From the NCBI GenBank assembly GCA_017477205.1, contig JAFUXE010000064.1, positions 1-10,108 on the forward strand: a DNA stretch of 10,108 nucleotides. Reading direction: 5' to 3'. Made by a program: the position numbers and the translations under genes. The notes beneath the pieces were generated by a model. That model searched no databases, was not told the DNA's origin, and saw only the letters and a list, made by a program, of their open reading frames with translations. This document shows, one piece after another, positions 5,262 through 10,108 of this stretch. Source of the stretch: Alloprevotella sp. Lineage in GTDB: Bacteria; Bacteroidota; Bacteroidia; Bacteroidales; Bacteroidaceae. Positions within the stretch are counted from its first letter, which is position 1. Each line of letters starts with the position of its first letter.

Positions 5262-6959
5262 ATGAGAAAAACACGGCTTGCACTGGCAGCCATCCTTCTG
5301 ACAACGCTTTCCGCATGGGCACAGGTTCCCGCCAGCTACTACTCGGCGGCACGCGGAAAGTCCGGGAGCGCCCTGAAGACGGCGCTCCACGGCATCATCA
5401 CCAACCACACGACACTCTCCTACGACTATCTCTTCACCGTCTATGCCGAAAGCGACATCCGCGCGGACGGGAAAATCTGGGACATGTACTCGGACATGAC
5501 CAACTTCGCCGTCGGCGACCACTCCAGCTATCACGCCGAGGGCGACTGCTACAACCGCGAGCACAGCGTGCCGCAAAGCTGGTTCAACAAGGCTGCGCCC
5601 ATGCGCACGGACGCCTTCCACGTGATTCCCACGGACGGCTACGTGAACAATCGCCGCAGCAACTATCCCTACGGCGAGACCACGCGCCCGACGTACACCT
5701 CGCACGGCAGTTTCTCGAAGGTGGGGCCGTGCAGCCTGTCGGGCTATTCGGGCACCGTGTTCGAACCGAACGACATGTACAAGGGCGACATCGCGCGCAT
5801 ATACTTCTACATGGTGACGTGCTACGAGGACAAGGTGACGGGATGGAGCAGCGCGGCCTTCGGCAGCTCGAAATATACGGGCATGAGCGACTGGACCATG
5901 CAGATGATGCGCCAGTGGGCGGAGGACGACCCCGTGTCGCAGAAGGAAATCGACCGCAACAACGCCGTCTATAAGTTCCAGAAAAACCGCAACCCCTTCG
6001 TGGACTTCCCGGGACTGGAGGAATACGTCTGGGGCAGCAAGACGGGCGTAGCCTTCGACCCCGACGCATGGGACGCCAGCGACGACCGTCCCACGCCGCC
6101 CGAACCCGTCTTCAGCATTCCCTCCGGCGTCGTGGCGGAAGGTACCGAGGTGGACATCGAATCGCCCAACGAGGAAGCCTCGCTCTGGGTCAGCGTGAAC
6201 GGTGCCAACGCAGAAAACTGCGGCAGCTTCTCGACGGTGACGATTTTCGAGACCACACACGTGACGGCCTACTGCGAGCTGAACGGAAAGCGCAGCCCGA
6301 TGGTGAGCGCGGACTACGTCATCGCAGGCACCGAGCCGCCCGTGGATGAGGACGGCAACCGCTTCGTCCTCGTCAAGGCGGAGAGCGAGCTCAAGGCGGG
6401 CGACAAGTATCTCATCGTCTGCGAGCAGACCAACAAGTCCGGCGGCCCGGACCAGGTGGCACTCTCCGCACAGTCCAACGACATACGCTCCTGGGCGGAG
6501 GTTTCCGCTACGGGCGGCATCATCACGACGCAGACGGCGGGCGAATACCCCCACGTGCTGACGCTGGGCGGCGCACGCGGAGCCTGGACGTTCTATGACG
6601 CTTCGGAGAATGCTTACCTCGCCCTTTCCAGCAAAGCCAACAAGCTCCACGCCCTCGAAGATGCCAACTCGGACAACGCGAAGTGGAGCATCGAGGTGAC
6701 TGCGGACGGCACGCACATCTACAACGTGGCGTACGACGACCGCGAGATACAGTTCAACCCCGGCTCGCCGCGCTTCGCCTGCTACACAGGCTCGCAGCGT
6801 CCCGTCGCACTCTACCGCATGGACGTGCTGAACGGCATTGACGACGACGCCTACCTCTTCGAGCCCACGGCGGCTCCCGTCTATGACTTGCAGGGACGGC
6901 GCGCACGCCACACGACGCGCGGCGTCTTCATCCAGGACGGACGCGTCATCGTGAGGTAG
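5262..6959 (+). CDS. Secreted endonuclease I family nuclease with C-terminal accessory domains
   Basis: A 565-residue exported nuclease. Residues 1-21 (MRKTRLALAA...SAWAQ) are a signal peptide, which fixes the start. Residues about 24-258 match the bacterial endonuclease I family (periplasmic or secreted, metal-dependent, beta-beta-alpha-metal fold, cutting DNA and often RNA). Visible family motifs are YNREHSVPQSW (97-107) with the Glu100-His101 pair expected for metal binding and catalysis, DAFHVIPTDGYVNNRRSNYPYG (117-138, with Asn129/130 as likely metal ligand) and FEPNDMYKGDIARIYFYM (167-184). Residues about 283-355 resemble a chitobiase/hexosaminidase C-terminal-like beta domain. Residues about 366-521 form a beta-rich module (AGDKYLIVC, AWTFYDASENAYL, RFACYTGSQRPVALYR) that I recognise as recurring in Bacteroidetes exoproteins but cannot name. 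The end, PVYDLQGRR...GVFIQDGRVIVR, is a sorting-type tail like that of the protease. It is transcribed away from the protease. DNA scavenging or biofilm DNA degradation is an inferred role. Confidence 0.9.
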   Translation: MRKTRLALAAILLTTLSAWAQVPASYYSAARGKSGSALKTALHGIITNHTTLSYDYLFTVYAESDIRADGKIWDMYSDMTNFAVGDHSSYHAEGDCYNREHSVPQSWFNKAAPMRTDAFHVIPTDGYVNNRRSNYPYGETTRPTYTSHGSFSKVGPCSLSGYSGTVFEPNDMYKGDIARIYFYMVTCYEDKVTGWSSAAFGSSKYTGMSDWTMQMMRQWAEDDPVSQKEIDRNNAVYKFQKNRNPFVDFPGLEEYVWGSKTGVAFDPDAWDASDDRPTPPEPVFSIPSGVVAEGTEVDIESPNEEASLWVSVNGANAENCGSFSTVTIFETTHVTAYCELNGKRSPMVSADYVIAGTEPPVDEDGNRFVLVKAESELKAGDKYLIVCEQTNKSGGPDQVALSAQSNDIRSWAEVSATGGIITTQTAGEYPHVLTLGGARGAWTFYDASENAYLALSSKANKLHALEDANSDNAKWSIEVTADGTHIYNVAYDDREIQFNPGSPRFACYTGSQRPVALYRMDVLNGIDDDAYLFEPTAAPVYDLQGRRARHTTRGVFIQDGRVIVR

Positions 6960-7004
6960 GCATCCGCCTCCCGTGCGTGCATTCCGCCTTTGGAAACCCG
7001 CACA

Positions 7005-7048
7005 AGAGCATCCCCCGAGGTTCAGGCCTGAACTTCGGGGGATGCTCT
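7005..7048. terminator. Bidirectional hairpin terminator between convergent genes
   Basis: AGAGCATCCCCCGA (7005-7018) pairs with TCGGGGGATGCTCT (7035-7048). The stem continues inward through GTTCA/TGAAC around a GGCC loop, with one G-T wobble, giving about 20 bp. On the plus strand it is followed by CTTTGTT, a weak T-tract, 45 bp after the nuclease stop. On the minus strand it lies downstream of the membrane-protein gene, whose stop is at 7085-7083. It probably ends transcription from both sides. Confidence 0.8.
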
Positions 7049-7082
7049 CTTTGTTGACAAGCTGCCGGTGGCGAACTGTGGC

Positions 7083-8552
7083 TTATTGCAGGCGGTACTG
7101 GCTGACGCAAATCCGGTGGACGCCCACGCGGAGCGTGTCCGCACGCAGGGGGACGTAGCCACAGGCACGCAGGCTGTCGGGACTTAGGACGCTGCGCTCG
7201 TCGGCAACGACATAGGGGAAAAGGTCTCCGGCGCGACGGCGCAGAAGCTGCGCGTCGTGGGTCGCCGCATCGGCCTGGAAGGCCAGCGTCTCAGGAAAGA
7301 GGCGCTGCACAAGGGGCGAGGGAGACGCCAGCGTGGAGTAGAACTGCACCATGCCGTTGTCGCGGGAGGGCAGCGAAAGGGCGGCGGCGCGGGATGCAAG
7401 GACGGGAGAGAGGCAAAGCGCGCTGTCGCGGGGCAGCACGTCCAAGGCGGCTGCGGCCTGCTCCCACTGCCTGCGCTCCGCATGCGTAGGCGGCAGCGGC
7501 AGCGTCAGATAAAAGGCGGCCAGCCAAAGGCTCAGGACGGCAATCCCGCCCAGGAACGCCGTCCGCAGACGGGATGCCTCCAGCTTTGCAAGCCACGGGA
7601 GGGCAAAGACAACGAGGGGCGGAAGCCAGAAGTGGAACACGTAGCTCATGAAAGCTCCCGTGTGAAGCCCCAGCCGGAGCCACATGGCGAAGAGCAAAAG
7701 CGCCGAAAGGGCATACGCGTCACGGAAGAAGTCCCGGCCCAGCCGCTTCGCACCATAGGCAAAAAGCACGAAGAGCGGGCCGTAGAACACGGCGCTCAGC
7801 GCAATCTGCCGCAGCAGGTGCGCAGGCACGGAGGAGGCAGCGGCGAGATGGTGTACGACGTTATAGACAAAGTAGTTGGGATAGAGGCCATGCACCGCGA
7901 AAGCCGTCGCGAAGCCTACGGCGGCGCAGCCGAGCAGATACCACCAGCCCTGGCGGCGGCTTTTCAGGAAGAAGAAGGCTTGCAGCGGCAGCCAGATGCC
8001 GACGAAATAGGGTTTCACGAAGAAGCAGGCCACCGTCAGCAGCGCGCTCCACCCTACCCGCCAGCGCTCGGCGGCCGCGAGGGCGCACAGCATGAGCAGC
8101 GTGCCCAAGGGGGCGGGCGTCGCCGTGCCGGTCACGTTGTGCCAGTCAGCCGTCAGCAGGAAGGCAAATGCCGTCAGCGCCAGCAGCTTGTCCCCCGAAC
8201 GACGGAAGACGAGCCATGCGGCCACACCTCCGGCGGCAAGCGCCGAGAGGTAGGACAACAGACGGAGGACAAGCAGCACGTCAAGGCCGCTGAGAAGCGT
8301 GAAGAAATAGCCGAGGAAAGGGAAGAGGATGCCATAGACATAGAAGGTCGAGGCCTCGGGGCCGCCGTAGAGCTCGCCGCCGTGCAGGCCGAAAAACTGC
8401 AAGGCCGCATCGGCCTGCGCCCATTCGCGGTATTCGCTGACCCAAGGGGAGAGCATCCAGACTGCGGTGACGCAGACGTGGGCGAGGCAATAGGCAGCGA
8501 CGAGGCACAAGATGCCCCGTCGCCATGCGTTTTGTGCCTTCCCGGAAGTCAT
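7083..8552 (-). CDS. Polytopic membrane protein, probable GT-C type glycosyltransferase
   Basis: A 489-residue integral membrane protein. Hydrophobic segments lie near residues 13-34, 73-89, 92-117, 122-138, 149-162, 168-196, 203-221, 245-266, 280-298, 303-323 and 332-352, followed by a soluble C-terminal part of about 135 residues. The first loop after the first helix (SPWVSEYREWAQADAALQFF, residues 35-54) contains Glu40, Glu43 and Asp48, followed by GLHGGELYGGP. This layout fits GT-C enzymes, which use lipid-phosphate sugar donors and carry acidic catalytic residues in the first extracytoplasmic loop. The fold and the acidic loop are the evidence; I do not recognise a specific family signature, and a substrate cannot be assigned. 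The ATG at 8552 is 20 bp after the purC stop, with no promoter between them, so it is probably the last gene of the phoH-purC operon. It ends at the shared terminator. Confidence 0.6.
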   Translation of the reverse strand: MTSGKAQNAWRRGILCLVAAYCLAHVCVTAVWMLSPWVSEYREWAQADAALQFFGLHGGELYGGPEASTFYVYGILFPFLGYFFTLLSGLDVLLVLRLLSYLSALAAGGVAAWLVFRRSGDKLLALTAFAFLLTADWHNVTGTATPAPLGTLLMLCALAAAERWRVGWSALLTVACFFVKPYFVGIWLPLQAFFFLKSRRQGWWYLLGCAAVGFATAFAVHGLYPNYFVYNVVHHLAAASSVPAHLLRQIALSAVFYGPLFVLFAYGAKRLGRDFFRDAYALSALLLFAMWLRLGLHTGAFMSYVFHFWLPPLVVFALPWLAKLEASRLRTAFLGGIAVLSLWLAAFYLTLPLPPTHAERRQWEQAAAALDVLPRDSALCLSPVLASRAAALSLPSRDNGMVQFYSTLASPSPLVQRLFPETLAFQADAATHDAQLLRRRAGDLFPYVVADERSVLSPDSLRACGYVPLRADTLRVGVHRICVSQYRLQ

Positions 8553-8572
8553 TTCTGGCCTTGTGGTTTCGG

Positions 8573-9517
8573 TTATGCCTCCAGATAGCGGCAGACGTTG
8601 TCCTCGATGCGCGCGGCAAGTCCCTCGGCAGGCTGCGGCACAAAGGTCTCGCCCGTGATGTGCTCGTAGAGTTCCACGTAGCGCTGGCTGATGCTCCGCA
8701 CGATGTCAGGCGTCATCGTCGGCACCTGCTGTCCGGCCTTCCCCATGAAGCCTTCGCTCATGAGCCATTCGCGGACAAACTCCTTTGAGAGCTGGCGCTG
8801 CGGCTCGCCCGCACGGAAACGCTCCTCGTAGCCTTCGGCATAGAAGTAGCGGGAAGAGTCGGGCGTATGGATTTCGTCCATCAGGACGATTTCCTCGCCG
8901 TCCCAGCCGAACTCGTACTTCGTGTCAACGAGTATCAGGCCGCGACGCGCAGCAATCTCCGTGCCCCGGCGGAAGAGGGCGAGGGCATACCGTTCCAGCT
9001 GTGCGTACTGCTCGGGCGTGGCCAGGCCGCGGGCAAGGATGTCCTCGCGGGAGATGTCCTCGTCGTGAAGGCCAAGCTCGGCTTTCGTCGTGGGCGTGAT
9101 GATGGGTTCGGGGAAGCGCTCGTTCTCGCGCATGCCGTCGGGAAGGCGCACGCCGCAGATTTCGCGCACGCCAGCCTTATAGGCGCGCCATGCGCTGCCG
9201 CAAAGATAGCCGCGCACAATCATCTCAAGCGGAAAACCTTGCAGGCGACGGCCTACGGTCACCATCGGGTCGGGCGTGGCAAGCTTCCAGTTGGGACAGA
9301 TGTCCGTCGTGGCGTCCAGGAACTTGGAGGCAATCTGGTTCAGCACCTGCCCCTTGTAGGGAATGCCCTCGGGCAGGACGACGTCGAAGGCCGAAATGCG
9401 GTCCGTCACTACCATCACGAGGCGTCCGTCAGCGAGGCTATAGACGTCGCGCACCTTGCCGTGATAGACTTCTGTTTGTCCGGGAAAGCGGAAATCGGTT
9501 TGTGTCAATGCGTTCAT
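8573..9517 (-). CDS. purC: Phosphoribosylaminoimidazole-succinocarboxamide (SAICAR) synthase
   Basis: PurC joins CAIR and aspartate with ATP to make SAICAR, a step of de novo purine synthesis in the cytoplasm. The 314-residue product is full length for the longer form of the family. Family motifs are clear and in order: GKVRDVY (20-26) in the ATP-binding lobe, [11 protein letters not shown] (39-49), [18 protein letters not shown] (96-113), the [10 protein letters not shown] signature (195-204) and [14 protein letters not shown] (212-225). No key motif is missing. It starts 47 bp after the phoH stop and is followed after 20 bp by the membrane-protein gene on the same strand, so the three genes probably form one transcript. 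The gap before it (9518-9565) is AT-rich with an A-rich leader and no Shine-Dalgarno sequence, and I see no convincing promoter or purine riboswitch there. Confidence 0.97.
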   Translation of the reverse strand: MNALTQTDFRFPGQTEVYHGKVRDVYSLADGRLVMVVTDRISAFDVVLPEGIPYKGQVLNQIASKFLDATTDICPNWKLATPDPMVTVGRRLQGFPLEMIVRGYLCGSAWRAYKAGVREICGVRLPDGMRENERFPEPIITPTTKAELGLHDEDISREDILARGLATPEQYAQLERYALALFRRGTEIAARRGLILVDTKYEFGWDGEEIVLMDEIHTPDSSRYFYAEGYEERFRAGEPQRQLSKEFVREWLMSEGFMGKAGQQVPTMTPDIVRSISQRYVELYEHITGETFVPQPAEGLAARIEDNVCRYLEA

Positions 9518-9565
9518 GGGTGTAGGAAAGTTTTTGTTCTCTATGCTGTGATTATTATCGTTGTT

Positions 9566-10108
9566 CTAAAGGTCCGCCCCGGCTTTGTCCTGCCGGCCGG
9601 CGGCTTCGTAGGCTTCGACGATGCGCGTCACGAGCTTGTGGCGCACGATGTCCTTCTTCGTCATCTCAATGAAGGCGATGCCGGGAATGTCCCTGAGGAT
9701 GCGAAGCGCCTCCACGAGGCCGCTCTTCTGGGAGACGGGAAGGTCTATCTGCGTCATGTCGCCCGTGATGATCATCTTCGTGTTCATGCCCATGCGCGTC
9801 AGGAACATCTTGATCTGCGCGGTGGTGGTGTTCTGCGCCTCGTCAAGGATGACGACGGCGTCGTTGAGCGTGCGCCCGCGCATAAAGGCGAGGGGCGCAA
9901 TCTGGATGACGTTCGTGGCAAGGTACTCCTGGAGCTTCGTAGGCGGTATCATCTCCTCCAGCGCGTCGTAGAGCGGCTGGAGATACGGGTCTATTTTCTC
10001 CTTCATGTCGCCGGGCAGGAAACCGAGCTTCTCGCCGGCCTCCACGGCGGGACGGCTGAGGATAATCTTGCGCACCTCGCGGTTTTTCAGGGCGCGGACG
10101 GCAAGGGC
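9566..10108 (-). CDS. phoH: PhoH family ATPase (C-terminal 180 residues)
   Basis: The frame is open to the right edge, so the N-terminus, and with it the Walker A loop, lies outside the window. The visible part begins [20 protein letters not shown], which follows directly after the P-loop in PhoH proteins. Then come [14 protein letters not shown] (21-34), [13 protein letters not shown] (38-50), the Walker B motif VVILDEAQN (85-93), [11 protein letters not shown] (114-124) and the conserved [13 protein letters not shown] (156-168). PhoH proteins are cytoplasmic nucleoside triphosphatases related to superfamily 1 helicases; many are linked to RNA metabolism or stress, but the role in Bacteroidetes is not firmly known. 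A GTG at 10075 is internal, not a start, because homologous sequence continues upstream of it. It is the first visible gene of a probable operon with purC. Confidence 0.93.
   Translation of the reverse strand, partial: ALAVRALKNREVRKIILSRPAVEAGEKLGFLPGDMKEKIDPYLQPLYDALEEMIPPTKLQEYLATNVIQIAPLAFMRGRTLNDAVVILDEAQNTTTAQIKMFLTRMGMNTKMIITGDMTQIDLPVSQKSGLVEALRILRDIPGIAFIEMTKKDIVRHKLVTRIVEAYEAAGRQDKAGADL

Noticed and set aside
5193..6911. Minus-strand reading frame of 572 codons opposite the endonuclease I gene
   Set aside because: Antisense register shadow of a gene with intact nuclease motifs; the product has no recognisable domain.
8541..8550. CCCGGAAGTC at the start of the membrane-protein gene, matching the core of the 21-bp repeat
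   Set aside because: A single ten-base match without tandem copies, inside coding sequence of high GC content; chance is the simplest explanation.
9518..9565. Purine riboswitch or separate promoter before purC
   Set aside because: The 48-bp gap is too short for a purine riboswitch aptamer plus expression platform, and no TTTG / TAnnTTTG pair is visible in it.
9566..10075. PhoH gene starting at the GTG at 10075
   Set aside because: The frame continues upstream as [11 protein letters not shown], which is typical PhoH sequence between the P-loop and the next strand. The gene is therefore cut by the window edge and the GTG is an internal Val codon.

Overview
The window looks like chromosomal DNA from a GC-rich member of the Bacteroidales, Prevotellaceae-like by gene style, although the genus cannot be fixed from sequence alone. 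Four things point there. Secreted proteins end in a short tail of the YDLQGRR...G[VI][YF]I.DGR type, which resembles type IX secretion sorting tails. Signal peptides end in ...AQ. Promoters resemble the Bacteroidetes TTTG / TAnnTTTG pattern, and the leaders before the start codons are A-rich with no Shine-Dalgarno sequence. PurC and PhoH are typical of the phylum.

Layout. (1) Positions 1-259, minus strand: the N-terminal part of a secreted endonuclease/exonuclease/phosphatase-fold (DNase I-like) protein running off the left edge. (2) 280-342: three tandem 21-bp repeats lying between that gene and the end of the next. (3) 334-4770, minus: a very large (1478 aa) secreted papain-like cysteine protease with two LamG-like domains, three PKD domains, a galactose-binding-like region and a sorting tail. 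(4) 4771-5261: a 491-bp divergent regulatory region. It holds a good promoter for the protease, two sub-arrays of 22-bp-period repeats (the second made of four palindromes spaced exactly 22 bp centre to centre), a GC-rich group of small hairpins, and a promoter candidate for the nuclease. (5) 5262-6959, plus: a secreted endonuclease I family nuclease with C-terminal accessory domains and the same kind of tail as the protease. (6) 7005-7048: a strong hairpin serving as a probable bidirectional terminator between convergent genes. (7) 7083 to the right edge, minus: a probable operon reading phoH (partial) - purC - polytopic membrane protein, probably a GT-C type glycosyltransferase.

The left two thirds carry three exported enzymes: a DNase I-like protein, a protease and a second nuclease. 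Their joint use in breaking down extracellular protein and nucleic acid is plausible but is inference. The right third is housekeeping: PhoH ATPase, de novo purine synthesis, and an envelope glycosylation candidate.

I see no mobile element, CRISPR array, tRNA or rRNA. The least explained signal is the set of 21/22-bp tandem repeats bracketing the protease gene, above all the four phased palindromes just upstream of its promoter.
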